DNA from: JAMXLO01 sp041487355
GTDB taxonomy: Bacteria > Pseudomonadota > Alphaproteobacteria > Acetobacterales > Acetobacteraceae
Assembly: GCA_041487355.1 (NCBI GenBank)
Contig: JBGPND010000057.1
Coordinates: 1-26,309, forward strand
Direction of reading: 5' to 3'
DNA: 26,309 nucleotides
Positions within the stretch are counted from its first letter, which is position 1, and every line of letters begins with the position of its first letter. Below, one piece after another: positions 15,043 through 23,174 of the stretch. The notes under the pieces are model-generated. The model did no database searches and was not told the DNA's origin. It saw only the letters and a list, made by a program, of their open reading frames with translations. The position numbers and the translations under genes are program-made.

Positions 15043-16446
15043 CGTTCGCCCCCGCTCCACCAGCCGCAGAAAGCTGACCGCGGCGGCGCCCGACGCAGCG
15101 CATGCCGCGACCACCAGCACGATCGTGGTGCCTTCGCTGGGCGACAGCCCGAAAATCAGCGCGACCAGCGCCGCACCCATGCTCTGTCCCAGCAGTCGCG
15201 CCGTTGCCTGCATGCCGCTTGCCGCACCCGCGCGAATCAGCGGGGCGGAGGTGATGATCGCGCGGTTGTTCGGCGTGTTGAAGAAGCCGAAACCGATGCC
15301 GCAGATCAGCATGCGCCAGACGATGTCGAACGTGGCGGGGTGGGCGGGCAGCAGGCTCAGCAAAGCGAGGCCGGTTGCCATCACCGCCAGCCCGCAGCCG
15401 CCCAGCAGCCCCGCGGGGTAGCGATCCGACAGCCGCCCGGTGAAAAGGGCGATCACCGCCACGGCGAGCGGCCAAGGCGTCAGCAGCAGCCCGGTCTCAA
15501 CCTGGCTGCGGCCGAGCGTGTTCTCGAACAGGAACGGCAGCGACACGAGCGCCATGCTCTGCGCGACGAAGGCACAGATCGACGTGGCGACCGACAGGGC
15601 GAACAGTGGGATGCGCAGCAGGTCCACCGGCAGCATGGGCGACGTCTGCGACAACTGTCGCGTCACCAGGATGAAGCCGAAGATGATCGCGATGCACAAC
15701 TCGGCGCCGGCCAGGCTGGCGTTTTCGCCGTGGCCCAACCCGTCTATGGCGCTGATCAGCAGCCCGAAGGCGAGCGCGCTCCAGATTGCGCTCGGCGCAT
15801 CGAAGCGCACACCTGAACTCGGCGTGCGCGGCAGGGCGCGCCAGGCAATCGCCATCGCCAGCGCGCCGATCGGCACGTTCACCGCGAACAGCCAGGGCCA
15901 CGGGCCCACGGACAGGATCGCGGCCGCGACCGTAGGGCCGACCGCGGAAGCGATCGAGCCGATCGTGGCATTGAGTCCGACGCCGCGACCGAGCCAGCGA
16001 CGCGGATAGATGAAGCGGACCAGCGCGCCGTTGACGCTCATGATGCCGGCCGCGCCGAAGCCCTGGATGATACGGGCAATGGTCAACGTGAACAGCGAGT
16101 CGGACAGAGCGCAGCCCAGCGAGGCGACGGTGAAGACAGCCAGGCCGTATTGGTAGACGCGACGATAGCCGTAGATGTCGCCGAGCGAAGCCAGCGGCAG
16201 CAGCGATATCGTCACCGCAAGCTGGTAGGCGTTCACCACCCAGATCGAAGCAGCCGGACTGGCATCGAGGTCGCGCGCAATGGTCGGCAGCGCCACATTG
16301 GCAATCGCGCCGTCAAGCACTGCGAGCGTGAGGCCGAGGGCGATCGCCAGGATCGCCCAGTAGCGCTGCGGAAGCGGCACGCCATCCTGGACGGCAATGC
16401 GTGCCGGCTCGGCAATGCGCGCCACGAGCGACGGTTGATCCGCCAT
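15034..16446 (-). CDS. MFS drug/metabolite exporter, DHA2-type (14 membrane segments)
   Basis: A 470-residue inner-membrane transporter. The first helix carries LDGAIANVALPTIARDL, the DHA2-family (14-TMS) motif. Further marks are LGDIYGYRRVYQYGL in the loop between helices 2 and 3, the RIIQGFGAAGI helix and GPTVAAAIL in helix 5. Members export drugs, dyes or metabolites by proton antiport; the substrate here is unknown. Its ATG shares one base with the TGA of the glycosyltransferase gene (TGATG), indicating translational coupling in a three-gene unit with the deacetylase-like and GT9 genes. That context suggests a role in handling a cell-surface precursor, but this is inference. Confidence 0.88.
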   Translation of the reverse strand: MADQPSLVARIAEPARIAVQDGVPLPQRYWAILAIALGLTLAVLDGAIANVALPTIARDLDASPAASIWVVNAYQLAVTISLLPLASLGDIYGYRRVYQYGLAVFTVASLGCALSDSLFTLTIARIIQGFGAAGIMSVNGALVRFIYPRRWLGRGVGLNATIGSIASAVGPTVAAAILSVGPWPWLFAVNVPIGALAMAIAWRALPRTPSSGVRFDAPSAIWSALAFGLLISAIDGLGHGENASLAGAELCIAIIFGFILVTRQLSQTSPMLPVDLLRIPLFALSVATSICAFVAQSMALVSLPFLFENTLGRSQVETGLLLTPWPLAVAVIALFTGRLSDRYPAGLLGGCGLAVMATGLALLSLLPAHPATFDIVWRMLICGIGFGFFNTPNNRAIITSAPLIRAGAASGMQATARLLGQSMGAALVALIFGLSPSEGTTIVLVVAACAASGAAAVSFLRLVERGRTAA

Positions 16447-17393
16447 CAGCCGGCGACCGCGTGCAGCACCGTTGCGACATCGATCTGGCCGAGGTCCGAG
16501 CGGCGCAGGACGCTGACATGGGGGCCGCGCGGGGCGCAGAGCGCCGGGTCGGAATCGCGCGAGAACAACACGATGGACGGGCAGCCGGCAGCGGCAATCA
16601 GGTGCATCGGGCCGGTGTCGTTGCCGACCGCCAGGCTGGCGGCGCGCGCCAGGCTGGTGAGCTGGGCGAAGTCGGTGCGCCCGGTGAGGTCGATCCCGCT
16701 TTCGATGCCTTCCAGGATCGCGCGAGCCAGTGGCTGCTCTGGCGCGGTGCCGATGACCACCGACGTCACGCCTTGCGCCGCCAGTCCCGCGGCCAGCTCG
16801 CGGTAGCTGGCGACCGGCCAGCGCTTGATCAGCCGGAGCGGCGAGCTTCCGGGGGCAAGCAGGGCAAACTTCTGAGGTAAGCCGAACGCGCTGATGTCAC
16901 CACGGCTCCACGATAGATCCGCCGGTTCGCGAAGGGCGATGCCCGCCTGGCGGAGCTGGCCGAACTGCCGGTCAACGTCGTGCAGGCGGTTGCGGTTCGG
17001 ATCGCGGTCGGGAAGCGCGCAGCCATGCGCTATGCCCGACCACTCCGGACGGTTCCCCGGCGGGAGGAGCTGAAAGTAGCGGCTCGAGCGGCCCGAGGTC
17101 TGCAGGTCGTAGGCCCGGTCAAACCTGCCGTCGATCAGCCGCCGCCGCAGCCGGAGCCAGCCAGGCAGGTCCCACCATTCGGGGCGCTCATCGATCCAGA
17201 CGTTATCGAACCAGGGCGAGGTCGCCAGCCAGGCGGCATAGGGCGCAGTGGTCAGCAACGTGATTTGCCCGCCTGCATGGTGGCGGCGGATCGCGGCGAA
17301 CGGACCGAGCGACAGAATGACGTTGCCCAGGGCGCCGAGCTTGACCACCAGGATCCGGCTCGGCGGTGGGCTGGCGGTCCGCCCAGGCGTCAT
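16446..17393 (-). CDS. Glycosyltransferase family 9 (heptosyltransferase-like)
   Basis: A 315-residue cytosolic or peripheral membrane GT-B glycosyltransferase. The N-terminal ILVVKLGALGNVILSLG is the GT9 acceptor-domain start. The C-terminal half has LLAPGSSPLRLIKRWP, LTGRTDFAQLTSLARAAS and GNDTGPMHLIAAAGCP, the nucleotide-sugar site of ADP-heptose transferases such as WaaC, WaaF and WaaQ. It probably adds heptose or a related sugar to LPS core or another envelope glycan. The ATG at 17393 overlaps the TGA of the upstream deacetylase-like gene by ATGA, and its own stop overlaps the MFS start, so the three genes form one operon. In-frame sequence upstream of this start is antisense-like and arginine-rich and was left out. 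Confidence 0.88.
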   Translation of the reverse strand: MTPGRTASPPPSRILVVKLGALGNVILSLGPFAAIRRHHAGGQITLLTTAPYAAWLATSPWFDNVWIDERPEWWDLPGWLRLRRRLIDGRFDRAYDLQTSGRSSRYFQLLPPGNRPEWSGIAHGCALPDRDPNRNRLHDVDRQFGQLRQAGIALREPADLSWSRGDISAFGLPQKFALLAPGSSPLRLIKRWPVASYRELAAGLAAQGVTSVVIGTAPEQPLARAILEGIESGIDLTGRTDFAQLTSLARAASLAVGNDTGPMHLIAAAGCPSIVLFSRDSDPALCAPRGPHVSVLRRSDLGQIDVATVLHAVAG

Positions 17394-18286
17394 GCCGGAG
17401 GGTGATTGGCGGCCCAGTGGCGCGCGATGTCGACGCGGCGGGTGACCCACACGTCGGAAAATCGGCCGACATGGTCGAGCAGCTTCTCGAGCCCGGCGGC
17501 GCGGGCGGGATGGCCGATGATCCGCATATGCAGGCCGATCGACAGCATCTTCGGCTGGCTGCCGCCCTCCCGGTAGAGGAAATCGAACGCGTCGCGGCAA
17601 TAGATGAAGAAGTCGTCGCCGGTGGCGAAGGTGCCGCGGCCGAATTTCGAGTCATTGGTCGACAGGCTGTATGGCACGACCAGATGCGGCTTGCCCTGGA
17701 CTGTCGTCCAATATGGCAACTCGTCATCATAAGCATCTGAATCGTAAAGAAAGCCACCTTCCTCGACCAGCAGTCTCCTGGTGTTCAGGCTGGGTCCGTA
17801 GCGGCAGTACCAGCCGAGCGGGCGCTCGCCCATCGTCTGCCGCAGCGAGGCGACGGCGCGGCGGATGCGCTCCCGTTCCTCAACTTCGGACAACTCGAAG
17901 TGCTTCTCCCAGCGCCAGCCGTGACAGCAGACATCGTGGCCGGCCGCGCGGATCGCGGCGGCGGCGGGTGGGTGCCGCGCCAGCGCCAGCGCGCAGCCGA
18001 ACACGGTGAGCGGCAGGTTGCGCTCGGCGAACAGGCGCATGATGCGCCAGAAGGCGACGCGGCTGCCGTAGGCGAACATGCCCTCGGCGGCGAGGTCGCG
18101 CCCCTTCACGCCGGGGTTCAGCATGCCGTTCTCGGTCAGGCCCCACTCCGAGGCGGGGTCGCCGTCGGGCACCGAGGGTTCCGAGCCTTCCTCGTAGTTC
18201 AGCACGAAGTTGAGCGCGAGCCTTGCGCCGCCCGGCCATTTCGGGTCGGGCGGATTGGCGCCATAGCCGATCAGGTCTCTGTCCAT
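17390..18286 (-). CDS. puuE: PuuE-type allantoinase / polysaccharide-deacetylase-fold protein
   Basis: A 298-residue NodB-fold protein starting MDRDLIGYGANPPDPKWPGG, closely resembling PuuE, the cofactor-independent allantoinase of ureide catabolism. Further agreement is seen in LNFVLNYEEGSE (replacing the metal-binding Asp pair of true deacetylases), FAYGSRVAFWR, HDVCCHGWRW, RPLGWYCRYGPSLNTRRLL, YDSDAYDDELPYW and MLSIGLHMRIIGHPAR. No other purine-degradation gene is in the window. Instead it is the first gene of an overlapping unit with a GT9 glycosyltransferase and an exporter, so a role on an envelope sugar is conceivable. The ATG at 18286 matches the family start; an in-frame ATG at 18340 would add 18 residues without a clear ribosome site. 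Confidence 0.8.
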   Translation of the reverse strand: MDRDLIGYGANPPDPKWPGGARLALNFVLNYEEGSEPSVPDGDPASEWGLTENGMLNPGVKGRDLAAEGMFAYGSRVAFWRIMRLFAERNLPLTVFGCALALARHPPAAAAIRAAGHDVCCHGWRWEKHFELSEVEERERIRRAVASLRQTMGERPLGWYCRYGPSLNTRRLLVEEGGFLYDSDAYDDELPYWTTVQGKPHLVVPYSLSTNDSKFGRGTFATGDDFFIYCRDAFDFLYREGGSQPKMLSIGLHMRIIGHPARAAGLEKLLDHVGRFSDVWVTRRVDIARHWAANHPPA

Positions 18287-18363
18287 GGTGGCCAGATTGC
18301 CACCGATCGCCGCGCGCTGGCCACTGGTTGACTGACCCATGATACACGCCGAAAAGCCGCCGC
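18287..18363. promoter_or_regulatory. Compact divergent intergenic region
   Basis: Only 77 bp separate the divergent starts of the PuuE-like and ELM1-like genes, so both promoters must be packed here and probably respond to common regulation. GGTGGCAATCTGGCCACC at 18287-18304 has GGTGGC/GCCACC arms, abutting the PuuE-like ATG. It could be an operator or an mRNA hairpin that limits initiation. No -35/-10 boxes could be assigned. Confidence 0.35.
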
Positions 18364-19302
18364 ATGTCGGCTGCCGCCACGTCCTGGATTCTCAGCGAGG
18401 GCTTTGCCGGGCTGCAGGCGCAGGCGCTGGGCTTGGCCGAGGCGGCCGGCTTGCAACCCGAATTGCGCGTTCTGGCACCGCGCGCGCCGTGGAAATGGCT
18501 GGCGGCATCGCTCTGGCCGGCCCCCTTGGCGGCGGTGCCCGACGCGGTACGGGCACCGTTGCCTGGGCTGGTGATCGGTTGCGGCGGTGTCGCCGCAGCG
18601 GTTGGTGCCGCGCTGCGCCGGGGTGGGCCCCCGGTGGTCCAGGTGCAGCACCCGCGCATGGACCCCCGCCGCTTCGACCTGATCGTGGTGAACCGGCACG
18701 ACGAGCTGACCGGACCGAACGTCGTGGTGACACGGACCGCCTTGCACCGGGTCACCCCGGCGCGGCTGGCGGAGGCGGCGCGGCAATGGCGCCCGCACTT
18801 CGAGCACCTGAAGCGACCGCTGGTCGCGGTGCTGGTCGGTGGCAGCAACGGGCGGTTCCGCCTCGACGCTTCGGTCGGCGGCGAGCTCGCCGGCCAGCTT
18901 GCCGCAATGATGCGCCGCGACGGCGTCGGCGTTGCGGTTACCCCCTCGCGGCGCACCGACCCGGCGGTGATGCGCGTGCTGACCGAAGCGCTGGCACCGC
19001 TCGGCGGCTACATCTGGGACGGCAGCGGCGACAATCCGTATTTCGGCATGCTTGCCCTGGCGGACGCGATCGTGGTCACGATGGACAGTGTCTCGATGGT
19101 GTCCGAGGCGGTGGCGACCGAAGCGCCGGTCTTGCTGGCCAGCCTGCCCGGCCGTTCGCGGCGGATCGGCCTGTTCACCGATGCGCTGCTCGCCGAGGGG
19201 CGGGTGCGCGAGTTCGCCGGCCGCTACGAGGCCTGGCCGGTGGCACCGCTCGACGATACGCCGGAAGCGGCGGCGGAGATGTGCCGGCGGCTCGGCATCT
19301 AG
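18364..19302 (+). CDS. ELM1/GtrOC1-family putative nucleoside-diphosphate-sugar epimerase or glycosyltransferase
   Basis: A 312-residue protein matching the bacterial ELM1-like (DUF1022) family. It shows the SEGFAGLQAQALGLAEAAGL start, the VVQVQHPRMDPRRFDLIVVNRHDEL segment, LVGGSNGRFRLD at the domain junction, and GGYIWDGSGDNPYFGMLALADAIVVTMDSVSMVSEA near the C-terminus. The fold is GT-B-like. The biochemical role is not established, but bacterial members often neighbour LPS and capsule genes, consistent with the divergent GT9 gene here. The start ATG at 18364 has only a weak ribosome site. The next gene begins 9 bp after the stop, so they are cotranscribed. Confidence 0.82.
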   Translation: MSAAATSWILSEGFAGLQAQALGLAEAAGLQPELRVLAPRAPWKWLAASLWPAPLAAVPDAVRAPLPGLVIGCGGVAAAVGAALRRGGPPVVQVQHPRMDPRRFDLIVVNRHDELTGPNVVVTRTALHRVTPARLAEAARQWRPHFEHLKRPLVAVLVGGSNGRFRLDASVGGELAGQLAAMMRRDGVGVAVTPSRRTDPAVMRVLTEALAPLGGYIWDGSGDNPYFGMLALADAIVVTMDSVSMVSEAVATEAPVLLASLPGRSRRIGLFTDALLAEGRVREFAGRYEAWPVAPLDDTPEAAAEMCRRLGI

Positions 19303-19311
19303 GACAGGTCC

Positions 19312-21195
19312 ATGTTGCACATCCAGACCTTCGACAACCGCGCCGGCGGCAATGTGCTCTACAAGGCGCTGGCGCATCCGCTGGCGGCCGAGGCGATCGC
19401 CTTGCTGTACGCACGGCTTGCGCAGTCGGGGCCGGTGGCGCTCTACGATCCGGACGGCATCGCCGAGGCGCTGTTCGCGCTCTATCCGGACGTGCCGCGG
19501 TTGGCCGGCATCTACGTGCATGACGTGACCGCGGTGGGGACGGAACGCGCCGGGCTCGTGGCACGCCCGTTGACCGACCTGCCGGAAAGCGGGGCGCGCA
19601 GCGTGCTGATCGCGGCATTCGACGCCGCCCGCACCGCGGCGCGCATTTCCGACCTCGTGCCGCCGGGCGCCGAGGTCGTCACGCTGGATGCGGCGAAGCT
19701 GCCGGCCGAGCTGCTGACCAACCGCTCGCGCTATCTCGACAAGCTGAACTTCGCGACGAATTTCGTGTTCTTCCGCGACGCCGACGGGCTGTCCACGCGA
19801 CTCGTGTCGGCGAACTACTGGGCCGGATACGGCGCCGGCGCCATCCTGCTGTGGCTGCGGCTGTTCGATGCCGAGGGCAAGGAGCTGGCGACCTGGCAGC
19901 AATCGGTTGCAGCCGGACCCTGCGGCTTTTCCATCGACAGCCGCGCGGTGCGCAAACGGTTCGGCCTGCCGGAATTCACCGGCCAGCTCTTCCTGCAAGC
20001 GATCGGCGCGGCCGGCCATGACGTGGTGAAATACGCGCTCGACACCTATGCCAGCGACAACGGCTCAAGCCTGTCCTGCACCCATGATGCGAACGCCTGG
20101 CCGTCCGATCGGTACGCCGGATTGCCGGCACCGCGCGAGGATGAGCGGGTGATTCTGTGGCTGCAGAACAGCCATGCCGCAGCGATCCCGGCCGGTGCCA
20201 TCGCGCTCGACCGCATGGGTGCGGAACGGCCGGTGGCGCTGGCGCAGGAGGTCGGACCGTTTGCCACCGTCGCCGTGGATGTTGCGCGCCTGCTGCCGGA
20301 GCTGCGCTGGCCGGCGCAGATCGAGCTGCGCGCGGGGCGGCATGTGGTGCGCCCGCGTTACGAAGTGACGCGCGGCGAGCGCGTGCGCATCGCCCATGTC
20401 AACGTCGAGCGTGGCGATCTCCGGCCGGATCCGGCGATCCCGCGACTGCCCCAGCAACTGGGCCGCGGCTACCTGCTGCCGTTCCCCGTGCTGCCGCGCG
20501 AGCGATTCCGCAGCATCGTGCAGCCCACGCCGATGGCGGTGTCGCAGACCACTCTGCCGATCCGTCTCGATGTGTTCGACGAATCCGGGCGCAAGGTGGC
20601 GGAGCGTTTCCTCGGCTGCCTGCGGCGCGATCACGACGTGGCGCTGGACTTCGACGATATTGCGTTGGACTCAGGACATGCAGAGCTGATCTACGATTTT
20701 CGCGAGGGCGGCGAGGCAGACGGCTGGCTGCACGCGCTGTTCCGCTACGAGGACCGGCGCTCCGGCCACGTGGCGGAATCCAGCTTCGGCGCGCACATCT
20801 TCAACACGGCGATGACCTACAGAGACGAACCGCAGTCCTACTCCGGTCCGCCGCCAGGCCTGACGACGCGACTGTTCCTCAAGCTCGGCGATGCGCGGCG
20901 GCGCAGTTTCGCGGTGCTGATCTATCCCGCTTCGGCGCCGTGGCACGCGCAGTCGGCGACGGTACTGCTGCTGCATGATGGCGCCGGCGCGGTGATTGCC
21001 GAGCAGCGCGTGGCGATCGCGTGTTCGGGCTCGACGATGGTGTGGCCGCACGCGGTATTCGGTGATGCGGCGCTGCTGCAGGCGGGACCTGACGGCTATG
21101 TGCTGTTGCGCGACAACACCTGCCGGTTGTTCGGCTATCACGGCCTGATGGACGACGCCGGCGGGTTTTCGCTGGACCATATGTTTGGGTTCTGA
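19312..21195 (+). CDS. Large conserved-looking protein of unknown function
   Basis: A 627-residue protein I do not recognise. It begins MLHIQTFDNRAGGNVLYKAL and lacks a signal peptide or membrane helices. Residues 1-145 read as alternating alpha/beta (SVLIAAFDAARTAARISDLV followed by AEVVTLDAAKL), like a Rossmann-type half. The remainder is beta-rich, with repeated short strands ending in charged turns, e.g. RLFDAEGKELATWQQSV, LDVFDESGRKVAERFL and LHDGAGAVIAEQRVAI; these three look like copies of one sandwich-domain strand pair. Codon use matches its neighbours and AGGA precedes the ATG, so it is a real gene. Tight linkage to the ELM1-like gene suggests a shared role in surface-glycan metabolism, which is inference. 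Confidence 0.75.
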   Translation: MLHIQTFDNRAGGNVLYKALAHPLAAEAIALLYARLAQSGPVALYDPDGIAEALFALYPDVPRLAGIYVHDVTAVGTERAGLVARPLTDLPESGARSVLIAAFDAARTAARISDLVPPGAEVVTLDAAKLPAELLTNRSRYLDKLNFATNFVFFRDADGLSTRLVSANYWAGYGAGAILLWLRLFDAEGKELATWQQSVAAGPCGFSIDSRAVRKRFGLPEFTGQLFLQAIGAAGHDVVKYALDTYASDNGSSLSCTHDANAWPSDRYAGLPAPREDERVILWLQNSHAAAIPAGAIALDRMGAERPVALAQEVGPFATVAVDVARLLPELRWPAQIELRAGRHVVRPRYEVTRGERVRIAHVNVERGDLRPDPAIPRLPQQLGRGYLLPFPVLPRERFRSIVQPTPMAVSQTTLPIRLDVFDESGRKVAERFLGCLRRDHDVALDFDDIALDSGHAELIYDFREGGEADGWLHALFRYEDRRSGHVAESSFGAHIFNTAMTYRDEPQSYSGPPPGLTTRLFLKLGDARRRSFAVLIYPASAPWHAQSATVLLLHDGAGAVIAEQRVAIACSGSTMVWPHAVFGDAALLQAGPDGYVLLRDNTCRLFGYHGLMDDAGGFSLDHMFGF

Positions 21196-21242
21196 GGTAC
21201 CGCTCCCGGCGACCAAACAAGCGAGCGAACCTCGCATGCCGT

Positions 21243-21328
21243 GATGGGTTTCGCTCTGCTCAACCCATCCTACTGGCTACGGGGCCGGCGTAGCGACGTA
21301 GGATGGGTTGAGCAGAGCGAAACCCATC
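21243..21328. repeat. Hairpin repeat, copy 1 (perfect 31-bp arms)
   Basis: Arms 21243-21273 and 21298-21328 are perfect reverse complements (starting GATGGGTTTCGCTCTGCTC) around a 24-nt centre. It lies after the unknown-function gene and 79 bp before the peptide-binding-protein start. A related copy is at 24188-24266. It probably belongs to a widespread family of intergenic palindromes. Confidence 0.85.
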
Positions 21329-21407
21329 TGACCGACCAATCCCGTCACTGGATCATATGCCGGGTTCTGGCGCATAGTCATGGCAGGATAGCGGAGGGAA
21401 ACACGCC

Positions 21408-23171
21408 ATGTCGGATCGCAGCACGCACGCGCGCCCCGGACGGCGCGACGTCATCAAGGGCGCCGCGGCGGCTACGATGGCCGCGCTGACGCCGATCGGG
21501 CTGGCCACTGCGCAACAATCCGCGATTCCGCGCAACAGGACGATGACCGTGGTGTGGTCCGGTTCGCGCGAAGGGCGCTGGGTGGATTTCGAGCTGTGGA
21601 ACCCATACTCGATCGGATCGAATCACCAGAACGGCCCCAACATCATCTATGAGCCGCTGGCCTATTACAGCGCGTTCGCCGACAAGACCTATATGTGGCT
21701 GGCGGAGAGCTACAAGTTCACGCCGGATTTCAAGCAGCTCACCATCAAGACCCGCTCGGGGATTTCCTGGTCGGACGGCACGCCGTTCTCCGCCGAGGAT
21801 GTCGCGTTCACGCTGAACAGCCTGCGCGACATCGGGCCCAAGGTGAAATGGGGCGTCGATGTGCAGCAGGTGCTGAAGGAGGCGAAGGCCACCGACGCCA
21901 ATACGGTCGTGCTGGACTTCGTGGTTCCCGCGCCGCGGTTCTTCTTCTTCCTCAGCTACAAGTACGACATCGGCGTCTACATCGTGCCGAAGCATATCTT
22001 CGCCGGCCAGGACTGGACGACGTTCAAGCACTTCGACATCGCCAAGGGGTGGCCGGTCAGCACCGGCCCGTGGAAGGTCGTGGACGCTTCGTTGCAGCAG
22101 AAGGTGTTCGAGCGGCGGCCGGAATGGTGGGCGGCGAAAGCGGGGCTCGCGCCGCTGCCGGCGATCGAACGCACGATCTGGCTGCCCTCGGTCGGCGAGC
22201 AGGCGCTCGCGCAGGCGCTGATCACCAACCAGGTGGATGCGGGCTTCGGCATGCAGCCGGCGACCTTCCCCACCGTGTTCCGCGGCAATCCGAAGATCAT
22301 CACGCATACCGCCCAGAAGTCGCCCTACGGCTATGTCGACTGGTGGCCGATCTCGCTGTATGTCAACAACGAGGTGAAGCCGTTCGACGACAAGGACGTG
22401 CGCTGGGCGCTGTCGTATTACATCGATCGGCAGCAACTGATCGAGGTCGGCTATCTCGGTGCGTCGCAGGTGTCGTCGCTGCCGATGCCCGACTATCCGC
22501 CGCTGCGGCCGTATTTCGATACGGTGAAGGACCTGCTGGCAAAATACGATACGCTGGCGTTCGATCCAAAGAAGGGCGACGCACTGCTGTCGGCCAAGGG
22601 ATTCAAGAAGGATTCCGCCGGCGTCTGGACCGACCCGCAAGGCAAGCACCTGACAGTGGAGATGATCGGATTCGGCGCTTCCGGCCCGGCCATGGGCCCG
22701 GTGTTGTCGGAGATGCTGAAGCGCCATGGCGTCGAGGCCTCAATGAGCCTGCCGCCCGACTTCGACGATCGCTTCCAGCAGGGCCAGTTCGTCGGCTCGA
22801 TCTATGGTCATGGCGGCGCGATCAACGAACCCTACTCGATGCTGCGCCTGTATCAGGGCCGCAGTGTCGCGGTGCCCGGCGCGCACCTGGTGAACTTCGC
22901 GCGCTGGAAGAATGCGGAGTTCGACAAGATCACCGACGAGATGTACGTCACCGATCCAAACGATAAGCCGAAGATGTTGCAGTTGTTTCATCGCGCGATG
23001 GAAATCTGGCTGCCGGAGTTGCCGGACATCCAGCTCGTGCAGAACTTCCATCGCATCCCGATGAACACCACCTACTGGAAGAATTGGCCGACGGCTGACA
23101 ACAACTACGTCAACGGCGCCTCCTGGCATCTGACCTATCCGATCGTGCTGTGGAACCTGCAGCCGGCCTGA
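21408..23171 (+). CDS. dppA: Tat-exported peptide-type ABC transporter substrate-binding protein (DppA-like)
   Basis: A 587-residue periplasmic solute-binding protein of the oligopeptide/dipeptide class (SBP family 5). The leader contains GRRDVIKGAAAATMAAL, a twin-arginine signal, with likely cleavage near LATAQQ at about residue 37. Mature landmarks are NIIYEPLAYYSAFADKTYMW, the WSDGTPFSAEDVAFTLNSL motif typical of the family, STGPWKVVD, and KPFDDKDVRWALSYYIDRQQ. The ATG has GGAGGG nine bases upstream. Permease B follows 3 bp after the stop, but C, D and F are not next; a matching C-D-F set lies at 5694-8752 on the other strand. The ligand is not predictable; this family binds peptides, nickel, sugars and opines. 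Confidence 0.93.
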   Translation: MSDRSTHARPGRRDVIKGAAAATMAALTPIGLATAQQSAIPRNRTMTVVWSGSREGRWVDFELWNPYSIGSNHQNGPNIIYEPLAYYSAFADKTYMWLAESYKFTPDFKQLTIKTRSGISWSDGTPFSAEDVAFTLNSLRDIGPKVKWGVDVQQVLKEAKATDANTVVLDFVVPAPRFFFFLSYKYDIGVYIVPKHIFAGQDWTTFKHFDIAKGWPVSTGPWKVVDASLQQKVFERRPEWWAAKAGLAPLPAIERTIWLPSVGEQALAQALITNQVDAGFGMQPATFPTVFRGNPKIITHTAQKSPYGYVDWWPISLYVNNEVKPFDDKDVRWALSYYIDRQQLIEVGYLGASQVSSLPMPDYPPLRPYFDTVKDLLAKYDTLAFDPKKGDALLSAKGFKKDSAGVWTDPQGKHLTVEMIGFGASGPAMGPVLSEMLKRHGVEASMSLPPDFDDRFQQGQFVGSIYGHGGAINEPYSMLRLYQGRSVAVPGAHLVNFARWKNAEFDKITDEMYVTDPNDKPKMLQLFHRAMEIWLPELPDIQLVQNFHRIPMNTTYWKNWPTADNNYVNGASWHLTYPIVLWNLQPA

Positions 23172-23174
23172 CGC

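Noticed and set aside
18271..20019. Minus-strand open frame of 582 codons opposite the ELM1-like and unknown-function genes
   Set aside because: Runs through two real genes and into a third; shadow composition.
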